The translations under genes and the position numbers were made by a program. A stretch of 64,000 nucleotides of DNA, taken from NCBI RefSeq assembly GCF_024752305.1, contig NZ_JANTHX010000005.1:213050-277049 (forward strand), in the 5' to 3' direction. The DNA comes from Protaetiibacter mangrovi (GTDB lineage Bacteria > Actinomycetota > Actinomycetes > Actinomycetales > Microbacteriaceae). The notes beneath the pieces are model-generated. The model searched no databases. It saw only the letters and a program-made list of their open reading frames with translations, and was not told where the DNA came from. Shown one piece after another: positions 33,501 to 40,370 of this stretch (positions are counted from its first letter, which is position 1; each line of letters opens with the position of its first letter).

Positions 33501-33856
33501 ACGCACCGGACGACGCCGAGCTCGCCGAGGTGCTCGGGCGGGTGGGGCTCGGCGAGCTGCTGCGCTCCCTCCCCGACGGGCTCTCCACGCGGGTCGGCCA
33601 GGCGGGACGCGCCCTCTCGGGGGGCGAGCGCCAGAGGCTCGCGATCGCCCGTGCGCTGCTCGGGCGCGCCGAGCTGCTGCTGCTCGACGAGCCGACCGCG
33701 CACCTCGACGAGCCGACCGCACGCGCCCTCATGCGCGACGTGCACGCCGCGACCGCCCACCGCATGCTCGTGCTGGTCTCGCACCGCCTCGACGACCACG
33801 ACGACGCCGACCAGGTGGTCGTGCTCGGGGGCTACCCCCACCCCGCCACGGTCTGA
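30572..33856 (+). CDS. cydDC: Fused CydD-CydC thiol-exporting ABC transporter
   Basis: A 1094-residue fusion of the two half-transporters needed for cytochrome bd assembly (export of glutathione or cysteine-type thiols in E. coli). Each half has an ABC membrane domain and an ATPase. Walker A sequences GPSGAGKST start at residue 354 and GPSGSGKST at 908. Signatures are LSPGEQRR and LSGGERQR, and Walker B is LLVLDEPTAHLD and LLLLDEPTAHLD. The GTG start lies one base after the cydB stop. An 86-bp palindrome encodes the linker between the halves, at about residues 511-539. Confidence 0.93.
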   Translation: MSTPRPARPGPELGPGGARALVPVALASVVGAVGILLIAESVARQLGALAAGADPAAWLLPGAVGVVLRAGAVWAQAVLGRRAAIRAKSQLRRDLTARIAAGDAAGGGTAVLATEGVDALDDYFGVAVPATISAVVVPLAAGLRILGVDLLSAVVLACTIPLVPVFMALIGMHTRERVERATDALSRLADHLVELARGLPVLVGLGRLEEQLAALDGIQSDYRRRTMATLRTAFLSALALELIATISVAVVAVFLGIRLLSGEVTLEVAVLVLLLAPECFTALRDVGTAFHSSQDGLSALRRARALLADGRIGPVPSPGAPGLDAVSVRFPGREPVLDGLSLRPVAGRITALAGPSGAGKSTALAALVGALPADAVLTGVVTGDRARTAYAAQAPRFAEETLRDELLFAGGEPDAVRALAGELGLDALLWAPLAELSPGEQRRAAVARALVRVDAGATLLVLDEPTAHLDAGSAELVRAAIRARADGVATVLVSHDAATLALADEVVALAAGRVAAQRRVETPEPTRLDTPAARTTRPAGTPEAPVSRRTGTLRTVLGFATWRWIGASAMAALALGLGLALTAVSGWLIVRASEMPAIMYLLVAIVGVRFFGLARPVARYAERLLAHDAVFRATDGLRLRLWRRLAAQGPAMRGLLGGGAALDVLVTEPAELREQLPRVVPPVAAGAVAVVGVGVTAAVLAPSLAPLVAVVLLATVAVSALAGLTVGRRAAAERVALRSAIIRRTAALSGAADELRGSGLVPAVLARLEELDVRLAAVERRGALASGLGSALALAGCAGLAVAVPTLAPTALPVSTVAVLSLLALALVEAVDAVAGAARRIPTLTAVLGRLAPVLDAPEAPGGVRALPGPVARIELDGLGRTLPGRDAPLFAGVDATLDRGGRLRIDGPSGSGKSTLLALIMGSIAPDAGAVRADGVPVAELARASWARHVAWCPQEAHVFDSTVRGNLLIGRRRDDAPDDAELAEVLGRVGLGELLRSLPDGLSTRVGQAGRALSGGERQRLAIARALLGRAELLLLDEPTAHLDEPTARALMRDVHAATAHRMLVLVSHRLDDHDDADQVVVLGGYPHPATV
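32102..32187. repeat. 86-bp palindromic element inside cydDC
   Basis: The left arm 32102-32136 and right arm 32151-32187 are inverted repeats (gctggtcgagt... and its complement) that differ mainly by two extra bases in the right arm. The centre is 14 bp. The reading frame stays open and encodes an Arg/Thr/Pro-rich linker. The arm core (cgagtag ... gcgtgtcgaga) recurs at 35916-35952. Confidence 0.85.
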
Positions 33857-33858
33857 CA

Positions 33859-33888
33859 CCCGGATGCCGCCGCCACGCCGCATCCGGG
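33859..33888 (+). terminator. Hairpin after the cyd operon
   Basis: A 9-bp perfect stem (cccggatgc / gcatccggg) with a 12-base loop begins 3 bases after the cydDC stop. There is no T-tract, and the next gene starts 12 bases after it, so it may only weaken read-through. Confidence 0.35.
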
Positions 33889-33899
33889 ATGCTGGTGCC

Positions 33900-35252
33900 A
33901 TGAACGAGACGCGACGCGGCTACGGCAGGTACTGGATCGGCGTGCTGCCCGAGCTCGGCTACCTGCTGCCCCTGCTGCCGATCACCGTCGCCGCGTTGAG
34001 CATCCTGATGACCCTGTTCTGGACGGGCATCGGCATGATCCCGATCTTCGTGGGCGCGTTCATCGTGCTCGGGGCGCTGTTCGTCGCCCGCGGGTTCGGC
34101 ATCCTCGAGATCTGGCGGCTGCGCGGAGCGCTCTTCCCGGCGATCACCCCGCCGCGCTGGGATCGCGCCGCCCGCGGCGGCAACGCGCTTGGCAAGTTGC
34201 TCGCCCCGCTCATCGACGGCCACTACTGGCTGTACCTGCTGCACGGCTCGCTCGTGAACCCGCTCATCGGCATCGTCAGCTGGTCGATCACGATCACCTG
34301 GCTGTCCGCGGGGCTCGGCGGCACGTTCTTCGCCGTCTACGCGCCGTTCCTCGGCGACGAGTCGGGCGGTTTCGCACGGCTCGTGCAGTACCTCGTCGAC
34401 GAGGGGGTCGCGGTCCCGGCGGTGCTGCAGAGCCCCGTCACCCACATCGCGATCGTGACGGTCATCGGCGTCGTCTTCCTGGTGACGCTGCCCTTCGTCA
34501 CGCACGGCCTCACCTGGATCCACCACGCCGTCGCGCGCGGCATGCTCTCGGCGTTCCGGTCCGAGGAGCTGCAGGTGCGGATGGCCGACCTGTCCGCGTC
34601 GCGCAGCGCCGCCGTGGCCGCCGAGGGCACGGCGCTCCGCCGCCTCGAACGCGACATCCACGACGGCCCGCAGCAGCGACTGGTGCGGCTGCAGATGGAC
34701 CTCGCCTCGGCCGAGCGCCAGCTCGACAAGGATCCGGAGGCCACCCGGGAGCTGATCGCGCAGGCCCGCGCCCAGTCGAAGGAGGCACTCGAGGAGCTGC
34801 GCGCCCTCTCCCGCGGCTTCGCGCCGCCGATCCTGCTCGACCGCGGACTCGTGCCGGCGCTCGAATCGCTCGCCGTGCGGGCGCCGCAGCCGACCCACGT
34901 CGAGTCGCTGCTGCCCGCCGACCTCGAGCTGCCGCCGGAGCTCGAGCGCAACGCCTACTTCATCGCCGCCGAGGCGCTCACCAACGTCGCCAAGCACGCG
35001 AACGCCCAGAACGCCTGGGTGCGGCTGGAGCTGCGCCGCATCCCCGAGACCGACGCCGTCTGGCTCGACGTCGTGGTGACCGACGACGGCGTCGGCGGGG
35101 CGACGTCGCTCGAGGGGCACGGCCTCGACGGGATCGACGAGCGACTGCGCGGCCTCGGCGGCACGGTCGAGGTGCAGAGCCCGCCCGGCGGACCGACGCA
35201 CGTCATCGCGCACTTGCCCGTCACCGGCGAGCTCGCCGGCTCGGTGTCCTAG
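33900..35252 (+). CDS. Membrane sensor histidine kinase (HisKA_3 type)
   Basis: A 450-residue two-component kinase. The N-terminal 220 residues hold about four membrane spans and resemble the actinobacterial putative sensor domain that precedes HisKA_3 kinases. The phosphoacceptor is His254 in LERDIHDGPQQRLVRLQ. The HATPase part has NAYFIAAEALTNVAKHANA and VTDDGVGGA...GHGLDGIDERL. ATG at 33900 is chosen; the longer frame runs back into cydDC. The response regulator gene follows after 9 bases, so the pair are partners. The signal is unknown. Closeness to cydDC suggests an envelope or redox role, without proof. Confidence 0.9.
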   Translation: MNETRRGYGRYWIGVLPELGYLLPLLPITVAALSILMTLFWTGIGMIPIFVGAFIVLGALFVARGFGILEIWRLRGALFPAITPPRWDRAARGGNALGKLLAPLIDGHYWLYLLHGSLVNPLIGIVSWSITITWLSAGLGGTFFAVYAPFLGDESGGFARLVQYLVDEGVAVPAVLQSPVTHIAIVTVIGVVFLVTLPFVTHGLTWIHHAVARGMLSAFRSEELQVRMADLSASRSAAVAAEGTALRRLERDIHDGPQQRLVRLQMDLASAERQLDKDPEATRELIAQARAQSKEALEELRALSRGFAPPILLDRGLVPALESLAVRAPQPTHVESLLPADLELPPELERNAYFIAAEALTNVAKHANAQNAWVRLELRRIPETDAVWLDVVVTDDGVGGATSLEGHGLDGIDERLRGLGGTVEVQSPPGGPTHVIAHLPVTGELAGSVS

Positions 35253-35261
35253 CCTGGGGGC

Positions 35262-35906
35262 GTGAGCGTGCGGGTGGTGGTGGCCGACGACTCCGTGCTG
35301 CTGCGCGAGGGGCTCGTGCGGGTGCTGGAGGAGGCCGGACACGAGGTCGTGGGCGCCTACGGCGACGCGGATGCGCTGCTGGCCGCCGCACCTGCGCTCG
35401 AGCCGGACCTCGCGGTGCTCGACGTGCGCATGCCGCCCACCTTCCGCGACGAGGGGGTGCGCGCCGCGATCCGCCTGCGCCGCGAACTGCCGCGCACCGG
35501 CATCCTGCTGCTGTCGCAGTACGTCGAGGTGGCCTACGCGCAGGAGCTGCTGGGCGCCGGCTCGGGGGGAGTGGGCTACCTGCTGAAGGACCGCGTCGCC
35601 TCGCTCGACGACCTGACGGATGCGGTCGACCGCATCGCGGCGGGCGGCACCGTGCTCGACCCCGAGGTGGTGGCGCAGCTCATCGGCCGTCGCCACGATC
35701 CGCTCGCCTCGCTCACCCCGCGCGAGCGCGAGGTGCTGCAGCTCATGGCGGAGGGGCGCAGCAACGCGGCCATCGCGCGCACGCTGTTCATCGGCATCGG
35801 GGCGGTCGAGAAGAACGTGACCGCCATCTTCGCGAAGCTCGGGCTCGAGGACTCCGGCACCGACCACCGTCGCGTGCTCGCGGTGGTCGCCTGGCTCCAG
35901 CGCTGA
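35262..35906 (+). CDS. LuxR/NarL-family response regulator
   Basis: A 214-residue regulator. The receiver has Asp9-Asp10, phosphoacceptor Asp54 (VLDVRMPP) and a Lys in YLLKDRV. The HTH is LTPREREVLQLMAEGRSNAAIARTLFIGIGAVEKNVTAIFAKLGL. The start is GTG at 35262. The insertion PTFRDEG after the phospho-Asp is usual in the actinobacterial group that pairs with this kinase type. It is in an operon with the kinase at 33900. Confidence 0.9.
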   Translation: MSVRVVVADDSVLLREGLVRVLEEAGHEVVGAYGDADALLAAAPALEPDLAVLDVRMPPTFRDEGVRAAIRLRRELPRTGILLLSQYVEVAYAQELLGAGSGGVGYLLKDRVASLDDLTDAVDRIAAGGTVLDPEVVAQLIGRRHDPLASLTPREREVLQLMAEGRSNAAIARTLFIGIGAVEKNVTAIFAKLGLEDSGTDHRRVLAVVAWLQR

Positions 35907-35915
35907 CCCACCAGG

Positions 35916-35952
35916 TGATCGAGTAGCGCGCGACGCGCGCGTGTCGAGATCA
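35916..35952. repeat. 37-bp palindromic repeat related to the cydDC element arm
   Basis: The unit runs TGATCGAGTAG to TGTCGAGATCA with a GC-only core between. It resembles a single arm of the palindrome inside cydDC (ggtcgagtag ... gcgtgtcgagacc). Words of this kind are dispersed in many related genomes, from memory rather than search. It lies right after the response regulator stop. Confidence 0.6.
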
Positions 35953-35956
35953 GGGA

Positions 35957-36000
35957 GTTGACGCGCGGGCGGATCCGGAGATCGACGCCCGCGCGTCAAC
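35957..36000. terminator. Strong intergenic hairpin
   Basis: A perfect 15-bp stem (gttgacgcgcgggcg / cgcccgcgcgtcaac) with a 14-base loop lies 50 bp after the response regulator stop. It has no T-tract. Probably part of the terminator region for the kinase-regulator operon. Confidence 0.5.
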
Positions 36001-36001
36001 G

Positions 36002-36040
36002 GATAGTCGGCACGCCCACCCGTCAGGCGGGCCGGCTATC
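36002..36040. terminator. Hairpin followed by ggtttt
   Basis: Inverted arms starting gatagtcggc and ending gccggctatc pair with two mismatches, and ggttttggg follows on the plus strand. It lies between convergent transcripts (the response regulator and the small DUF2510 gene) and may terminate either. Confidence 0.5.
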
Positions 36041-36104
36041 GGTTTTGGGTATCAGCAGGTGTACCCGGGGGTCCGGCATGCGCCGGAGTCGGTGACGGTG
36101 GTGG

Positions 36105-36287
36105 TCAGGCCACCGACGAGTGGGAGGTCGCAGCGAAGTCGCTCGTCCACGACGGCACCTCGGCGCGGTTCTCCTGGATGTGGTTCGTCCAGGCGATGCC
36201 GTTCCACCAGCGCAGCTGGGGGATGCCGAGGGGGTCGCGGTACCAGCCGGCGGGGGCTGCGGTCGTGGAGGGGTTCACGACGGTCAT
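36105..36287 (-). CDS. Orphan single-domain DUF2510 protein
   Basis: A 60-residue protein consisting of almost nothing but the DUF2510 domain (PAGWYRDPLGIPQLRWWNG, then TNHIQENR) and a short Ser/Thr tail. The domain is as close to the cassette proteins at 8.4-11.4 kb as they are to each other, with the same LGxPQLRWW core. It has no linker, HTH-like domain or basic tail. The intergenic region before it holds a C5-N4-G5 motif like those of the GTPase cassettes. It could be a free competitor or partner for the larger DUF2510 proteins; this is a guess. Confidence 0.75.
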   Translation of the reverse strand: MTVVNPSTTAAPAGWYRDPLGIPQLRWWNGIAWTNHIQENRAEVPSWTSDFAATSHSSVA

Positions 36288-36359
36288 GGGGTCGCTCCTG
36301 GGGGGATCGGGTCACGCCGCGGCAGGGGGAGAGCGGTGCGGCTGAGCCGATGGTACTGC

Positions 36360-36373
36360 CCCCCATTCGGGGG
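36360..36373. promoter_or_regulatory. C5-N4-G5 motif upstream of the orphan DUF2510 gene
   Basis: CCCCC-ATTC-GGGGG lies 73 bp before the DUF2510 start. It is about 49 bp beyond the cspA terminator, so a second terminator is unlikely to be its role. It matches the motif at 3725 and 11550 in layout. Confidence 0.35.
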
Positions 36374-36421
36374 CGCAATGGGAAATTCTCGCGAATGCGG
36401 GAAGTCCCCCCGGACGCGGAA

Positions 36422-36447
36422 ACGGCCCCTCTCGGAGGAGGGGCCGT
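36422..36447 (-). terminator. cspA terminator
   Basis: A 10-bp stem (acggcccctc / gaggggccgt) with a 6-base loop lies 11 bp after the cspA stop. On the minus strand it is followed by TTTCCGC, a short T run. A good intrinsic terminator for this GC-rich genome. Confidence 0.75.
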
Positions 36448-36457
36448 CCGTGCGAGG

Positions 36458-36664
36458 TCAGGCGACGGGAGAGATGTTCTCCGCCTGCAGACCCTTGGGG
36501 CCCTGCGCGACGTCGAACTGCACGTGCTGGCCCTCCTCGAGGTTCTTGTACCCGGATCCGGCGATCGCCGAGTGGTGGGCGAAGAGGTCCGCGGTGCCGT
36601 CGTCGGGGGCGATGAAGCCGTATCCCTTTTCGGCGTTGAACCACTTCACGGTTCCGGTGGTCAT
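36458..36664 (-). CDS. cspA: Cold-shock protein (CspA family)
   Basis: A 68-residue single cold-shock domain that binds single-stranded nucleic acid and opens RNA structure. RNP1 is KGYGFI and RNP2 is DLFAHHS, in the frame of [15 protein letters not shown]. The start is ATG at 36664 with aaggag 7 bases upstream; a 26-residue upstream extension is rejected. The C-terminus [14 protein letters not shown] is typical. About 115 bp of leader separates it from the desaturase gene upstream, which could hold a temperature-sensitive 5' structure. Confidence 0.95.
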   Translation of the reverse strand: MTTGTVKWFNAEKGYGFIAPDDGTADLFAHHSAIAGSGYKNLEEGQHVQFDVAQGPKGLQAENISPVA

Positions 36665-36779
36665 TCTGTTCTCCTTCATATTGTCGTCGTCCGCCGGACA
36701 CCGCCCTGGGCGATGCGACCTCGGTGGAGGCGGCGGACGCATCCGTTCCGGCGAGCCGGCCCGGACGTCCTGGGGCGCG

Positions 36780-37862
36780 TCAGGCGCGCCGGTATCGGGC
36801 GAGAAGCGGGCAGGTGAACGGGTCGAGCGCGGCGCGCCCCACCTCGTGCATGTGCCGCACGACCGCGGCGTGCGCGCGGGCGATGTTCATCTCGGTGTAG
36901 GGGATCTCGTGCGTGGCGCAGTACTCGCGCACGATCGTGCGGGCGCGCGCCAGGTGCGGGCGCGCCATGTTGGGGAAGAGGTGGTGCTCCACCTGGTAGT
37001 TGAGTCCGCCGAGCAGGGCCGACGCCCAGAAGCCGCCGGAGATGTTGCGCGAGGTGCGCACCTGCTTGGTGAAGAAGTCGAGCTTCTGATCGGCGGGGAT
37101 GATCGGCATCCCGGTGTGGTTCACCGCGAACGAGCTGCCCATGTAGAGGCCGAAGACCGCGAGCTGCACCCCGATGAAGGCGAAGGCCATGCCGAGCGGC
37201 AGCACCCAGAACACGACGCCGAAGTAGACGGCGAAGCGCAGGGCGAACAGCCCGAGTTCGAGGAAGCGGCCCTCCACCTTGCGGCGTTCGAGCAGCGAGC
37301 GCACCGACAGGTAGTGCAGGTTCACGCCCTCGAGCAGCAGCAGCGGATAGAGCAGCCAGCCCTGCCGACGGGTGATGAACGCGAACAGCCCCCGCTGGGT
37401 GGCCGCCGACTCGGGGGTGAACGCGACCACGTCGACCTCGATGTCGGGATCCTTGCCGATCCGGTTGGGGTTCGCGTGATGGCGGGTGTGCTTCGTCATC
37501 CACCACTGGTAGCTCATGCCGACGCCGAGCACGCCGACGATGCGCCCGAGCCGGTCGTTCGCGGGCCCGGACGACAGCACCTGGCGGTGCGCCGCCTCGT
37601 GGGCGAGGAACGCGGCCTGGGTGAAGATGATGCCGAGCGCGCCGGCGATCAGCAGCTGGAACCAGCTCTCGCCGAGCAGCACGAATCCGGTGATCGCACC
37701 GCCGAGCGCGAGCAGCAGGCCCGCACCGAGCAGCGAGTAGAACCATCCGCTGCGGCGCAGCAGACCCGACTCGCGGATCGTGTGGGCGATCTGGGTGAAG
37801 GTACGGGTGGGGTCGATGGCGTCACCCGTGCGCGGCTGCGTCTCGCGGAGACGCCCCGGCAC
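36780..37862 (-). CDS. Membrane fatty acid desaturase
   Basis: A 360-residue acyl-lipid or acyl-CoA desaturase with three histidine boxes for the di-iron site: HEAAH at 88-92, HTRHH at 125-129, and QVEHHLFP near residue 283. Four membrane spans sit in two pairs, near residues 40-85 and 190-235. The third box with Gln (QxxHH) is typical of front-end or delta-type desaturases such as the actinobacterial DesA3-like group. It lies just upstream of cspA on the same strand, which fits adaptation of membranes to cold. Confidence 0.92.
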   Translation of the reverse strand: MPGRLRETQPRTGDAIDPTRTFTQIAHTIRESGLLRRSGWFYSLLGAGLLLALGGAITGFVLLGESWFQLLIAGALGIIFTQAAFLAHEAAHRQVLSSGPANDRLGRIVGVLGVGMSYQWWMTKHTRHHANPNRIGKDPDIEVDVVAFTPESAATQRGLFAFITRRQGWLLYPLLLLEGVNLHYLSVRSLLERRKVEGRFLELGLFALRFAVYFGVVFWVLPLGMAFAFIGVQLAVFGLYMGSSFAVNHTGMPIIPADQKLDFFTKQVRTSRNISGGFWASALLGGLNYQVEHHLFPNMARPHLARARTIVREYCATHEIPYTEMNIARAHAAVVRHMHEVGRAALDPFTCPLLARYRRA

Positions 37863-38013
37863 GAACGCCGAAGAGGTGGAGGAGATGACTGGTCCGTCCG
37901 CTTGGCGGCCCGAGCGGGCCGATGGAAAGCCAAGGGGCAGATCGCCTGTCGACTTGCCTCAGCCTACCCCGCGCCGTATGCCGATGGGCTGTGAGTCTCG
38001 GCCGGATGTTTCG

Positions 38014-38028
38014 CTTGCATGATGCAAG
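38014..38028. promoter_or_regulatory. Candidate HxlR operator
   Basis: CTTGCAT-G-ATGCAAG is a perfect 15-bp palindrome centred about 30 bp before the HxlR-type ATG. It is AT-richer than its surroundings. Autoregulation of the HxlR gene, or control of the divergent desaturase, is likely by position. Confidence 0.5.
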
Positions 38029-38050
38029 TGGTTGCGGGTAGCGTCCGAGC

Positions 38051-38551
38051 ATGCTGGGTCGTGGCTACGAGACGCAGGTGTGCTCGATCTCCCGCACCCT
38101 CGAGGTGTTCGGGGAACGGTGGACGTTCCTCATCATGCGCAACGCCCTGTTCGCCGACTCGACCCGGTTCGTCGAGTTCCAGCGCAGCCTCGGCATCGCC
38201 ACCAACGTGCTGGCGACGCGGCTCGAGCACCTGGTCGGCGCCGGGGTGATGGAGCGCCTCGCCGAGGGGGGCGACGAGTCCCCGCGCTACCGCCTGACCG
38301 CCCGGGGCCGCGAGCTCGCCCCGGCCCTCATCGCACTCACCGAGTGGGGCGACCGCTGGGCGGCGCCGGCCGGCGAACCGGTGCTCTACCGGCACCACGG
38401 GGGCGAGCATCCGGTGCGGATGCGGCTGGTCTGCGAGGAGTGCGGCGTGCTCGACGACGCCGACGACGTGGAGGCGCTGCCCGGCCCGGGCATGCCCGAG
38501 GAGCAGGCCGCGCGGCTGCTGCAGCGGCATCGGATGAGGCACGCGGGCTGA
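38051..38551 (+). CDS. HxlR-family winged-helix regulator
   Basis: A 166-residue regulator. Cys11 in YETQVCSISRTLEVFGERWTFLIMRN is the conserved redox-type position of HxlR proteins. The wing region is LGIATNVLATRLEHLVGAGVMERL. The C-terminal extension has a Cys pair (CEECG) and is longer than the minimal family. HxlR proteins often respond to electrophiles or oxidants. It precedes a reductase-like gene by 22 bases in the same direction, and a palindrome lies just upstream. Confidence 0.9.
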   Translation: MLGRGYETQVCSISRTLEVFGERWTFLIMRNALFADSTRFVEFQRSLGIATNVLATRLEHLVGAGVMERLAEGGDESPRYRLTARGRELAPALIALTEWGDRWAAPAGEPVLYRHHGGEHPVRMRLVCEECGVLDDADDVEALPGPGMPEEQAARLLQRHRMRHAG

Positions 38552-38573
38552 CCGCGGCCGGAGGAGAGGGATC

Positions 38574-39125
38574 ATGGGCAGGACGATCGTGGTGCAGTTC
38601 ATCACGCTCGACGGCGTCGTCGAGGACCCGGACGGTCGCGGCGGCACCCCGTTCGGCGGGTGGGCGATGCGCTACGGGCCGGCGGGGATCGACGGCGACA
38701 AGTTCGACCTCGGCGAGGTCATGACCGACGGCGTGCTGCTGTTCGGCCGCACCACGTGGGAGCACTTCGCGACGCTCTGGCCGGCGCGCGACAACGCCTT
38801 CGCGAAGCTCATGAACGACGCGACGAAGGCCGTCGCGACCCACCGCCCCATCGATCGGGACGCGTGGTCGAACTCGTCGGCGATCGAGGGCGATCTCGAG
38901 GACTGGGTGCGCGCGACGACGCGCGAGCGCGACGTCGCGGTGATCGGCAGCCAGTCGGTGGTTACGGCGCTCGCTGCGGCCGACCTCGTCGACGAGTACC
39001 GGCTGCTCACCTTCCCCATCGCGCTCGGCGCGGGGCGGGTGCTGTTCCCCGCGGGCGTCGAGGTGCGGCTCGTCTCGACCGAGGCGCGGGGCCCCGGGAT
39101 GCTGTCGGTCTACGCCGCGCGGTGA
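38574..39125 (+). CDS. Dihydrofolate reductase / RibD C-terminal-like protein
   Basis: A 183-residue protein of the bacterial bifunctional deaminase-reductase C-terminal family, often called dihydrofolate reductase family protein. The N-terminus IVVQFITLDGVVEDPDG, the middle LLFGRTTWEHFATLWP and the NADPH-side motif VIGSQSVVTALAAADLVDEYRLLTFPIALGAG are typical. It is probably an NADPH-dependent reductase of unknown substrate, not the essential DHFR. It pairs with the HxlR gene upstream and ends at a strong hairpin. Confidence 0.88.
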   Translation: MGRTIVVQFITLDGVVEDPDGRGGTPFGGWAMRYGPAGIDGDKFDLGEVMTDGVLLFGRTTWEHFATLWPARDNAFAKLMNDATKAVATHRPIDRDAWSNSSAIEGDLEDWVRATTRERDVAVIGSQSVVTALAAADLVDEYRLLTFPIALGAGRVLFPAGVEVRLVSTEARGPGMLSVYAAR

Positions 39126-39142
39126 GCGGCGCGAGCTGAGGG

Positions 39143-39173
39143 GAGCCCCCGACCGGATGCCGGTCGGGGGCTC
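39143..39173. terminator. Two-way hairpin terminator
   Basis: A perfect 14-bp stem (gagcccccgaccgg / ccggtcgggggctc) with a 3-base loop lies between the convergent stops of the reductase-like gene (39125) and the Cys-rich peptide gene (39186). It has no clear T run. Confidence 0.65.
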
Positions 39174-39185
39174 GGTGGGGCTCCG

Positions 39186-39251
39186 TCAGCAGCAGGAGCA
39201 CGCCTCGGCGCACTCGCTGCCGCAGCAGCTGCCATCACAACAGTCCGTCAT
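39186..39251 (-). CDS. 21-residue cysteine-rich peptide, metallothionein-like
   Basis: An open frame of 21 codons with 8 cysteines: MTDCC, DGSCC, GSEC and AEACSCC. The Cys spacing (CC, CC, C, C, CC) suits thiolate metal binding. A strong ribosome site (gagaggga followed by gg) lies 6 bases before the ATG. It begins 84 bp after the stop of the CmtR-like metal sensor on the same strand, and a hairpin follows it, so the two are probably cotranscribed. It is below most gene-calling limits. Other readings are a leader peptide or a metal-delivery peptide; nothing regulated by it lies downstream. Confidence 0.7.
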   Translation of the reverse strand: MTDCCDGSCCGSECAEACSCC

Positions 39252-39335
39252 GATCGCCTCCCTCTCCACCCGTTGTCGGCGGGTGGTCGGTGCCGGCGTG
39301 CCGTTCGCACGCCGGAGATCGATGGGTGCTCGTGC

Positions 39336-39680
39336 TCACGCGCAGCATCCGGGAACGGGGCACGCGCCGTTCTCGCACGGTGCCGAGCTGTCGACCATGA
39401 GCGTCGTCGCGACGAGGGCTTCGAGCGCGAGCGCGAGGTGCGGGTCGGCGATCTCGTAGCGCGTCTGCCTGCCCTCCGGCTCGGCCACGACGATGCCGCA
39501 GTCGCGCAGGCATGCGAGATGGTTCGAGACGTTGGAGCGCGTGAGCTCCAGGTCGCGCGCGAGCGAGGCGGGGTAGCCCGGGGCGTCGAGCAGGCTGAGC
39601 AGGATGCGCGAGCGCGTCGGGTCGGCCATCGCCCGCCCCAGGCGGTTCACGACGTCGAGACGGGTCGCACGGGTCAGCAT
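39336..39680 (-). CDS. cmtR: CmtR-like Cd(II)/Pb(II)-sensing ArsR-family repressor
   Basis: A 114-residue winged-helix repressor. The HTH stretch LTRSNVSNHLACLRDCGIVVAEPEGRQTRYEIAD is almost that of mycobacterial CmtR. The three metal ligands of CmtR, Cys57, Cys61 and Cys102, all fall at the same residue numbers here. Extra cysteines at 107, 112 and 113 follow (CPVPGCCA). It should release DNA on binding Cd or Pb. No P-type ATPase or other pump is adjacent; the only candidate effector is the Cys-rich peptide downstream. It diverges from the HTH gene at 39765. Confidence 0.92.
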   Translation of the reverse strand: MLTRATRLDVVNRLGRAMADPTRSRILLSLLDAPGYPASLARDLELTRSNVSNHLACLRDCGIVVAEPEGRQTRYEIADPHLALALEALVATTLMVDSSAPCENGACPVPGCCA

Positions 39681-39717
39681 GCGATGACTATACAGCGACG
39701 GCTGACCTATCGCGAAT

Positions 39718-39751
39718 CATGCAGAGAACTTGTGCATAGGTTCTGTGCATG
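39718..39751. promoter_or_regulatory. Inverted repeat between cmtR and the divergent HTH gene
   Basis: CATGCAGAGAAC and GTTCTGTGCATG (39718-39729 and 39740-39751) are inverted repeats with one mismatch around a 10-bp spacer that itself contains another TGCAT. It lies 14 bp before the HTH gene's ATG and 38 bp before cmtR. Either regulator could bind it. Confidence 0.55.
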
Positions 39752-39764
39752 CGATGATCGCGCC

Positions 39765-40370
39765 ATGAGCGACGCGTATTCGACCCCCGGCGGCTACACC
39801 GGCATGCGGCTCGACGCCCGCGCGGTGCGGGTGCTCGCCCACCCGCTGCGCTCCCGCATCCTGGGGCGCCTCCGCCTGCACGGCGCGGCCACCGCCACCG
39901 AGCTGGCCGCCGAGCTCGGCACCAACACGGGCGCCACGAGCTACCACCTGCGTGCGCTCGAATCGGTGGGGCTGGTGGTCGACACCGAGGAGGGGGTCGG
40001 CAAGCGGCGGTTGTGGCGCGCCTCCACCGACAGCCACACCTGGGCGGACTCCGACTTCGCCGCCGACGAGGATGCCCGCACCGCGCTCGGCTGGCTGCAG
40101 CGCGACTACGTGCGCCAGCACGCCGAACGCGCCGAGCAGTGGCTCGACGTGAACGAGACCTGGCCGGCCGAGTGGGTGGACCAGCTCGGCCTCGACGACG
40201 CCGTTCTGCTCGTCACCCCCGAGCAGCTGGCCGACATGGAGCGCGAGATCGAGGCGGTCGTCGACCGCTACCGCAGCGCGGGGCGGGGCGATGCGCGCGC
40301 CCGCCGCATCCACGTCTCGCGCTTCATGCGGCCCGTCGAGCTGCAGGCGCCGGATGCGGGGGAGGCGTGA
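39765..40370 (+). CDS. ArsR-like HTH regulator
   Basis: A 201-residue protein with an N-terminal winged helix: VRVLAHPLRSRILGRLRLHGAATATELAAELGTNTGATSYHLRALESVGLV. The remaining 110 residues are helical and acidic (AERAEQWLDV..., MEREIEAVVDRYRSAG), probably for dimerisation and effector sensing. No Cys is present, so it is not a metal-thiolate sensor. ATG at 39765 is chosen over a longer upstream frame that is antisense to cmtR. Its stop overlaps the MFS start in GTGA (40367-40370), so it probably controls that exporter. Confidence 0.9.
   Translation: MSDAYSTPGGYTGMRLDARAVRVLAHPLRSRILGRLRLHGAATATELAAELGTNTGATSYHLRALESVGLVVDTEEGVGKRRLWRASTDSHTWADSDFAADEDARTALGWLQRDYVRQHAERAEQWLDVNETWPAEWVDQLGLDDAVLLVTPEQLADMEREIEAVVDRYRSAGRGDARARRIHVSRFMRPVELQAPDAGEA

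Noticed and set aside
30407-33901. Open frame of 1164 codons on the minus strand
   Set aside because: It is antisense to cydDC, with the low-complexity composition typical of shadow frames.
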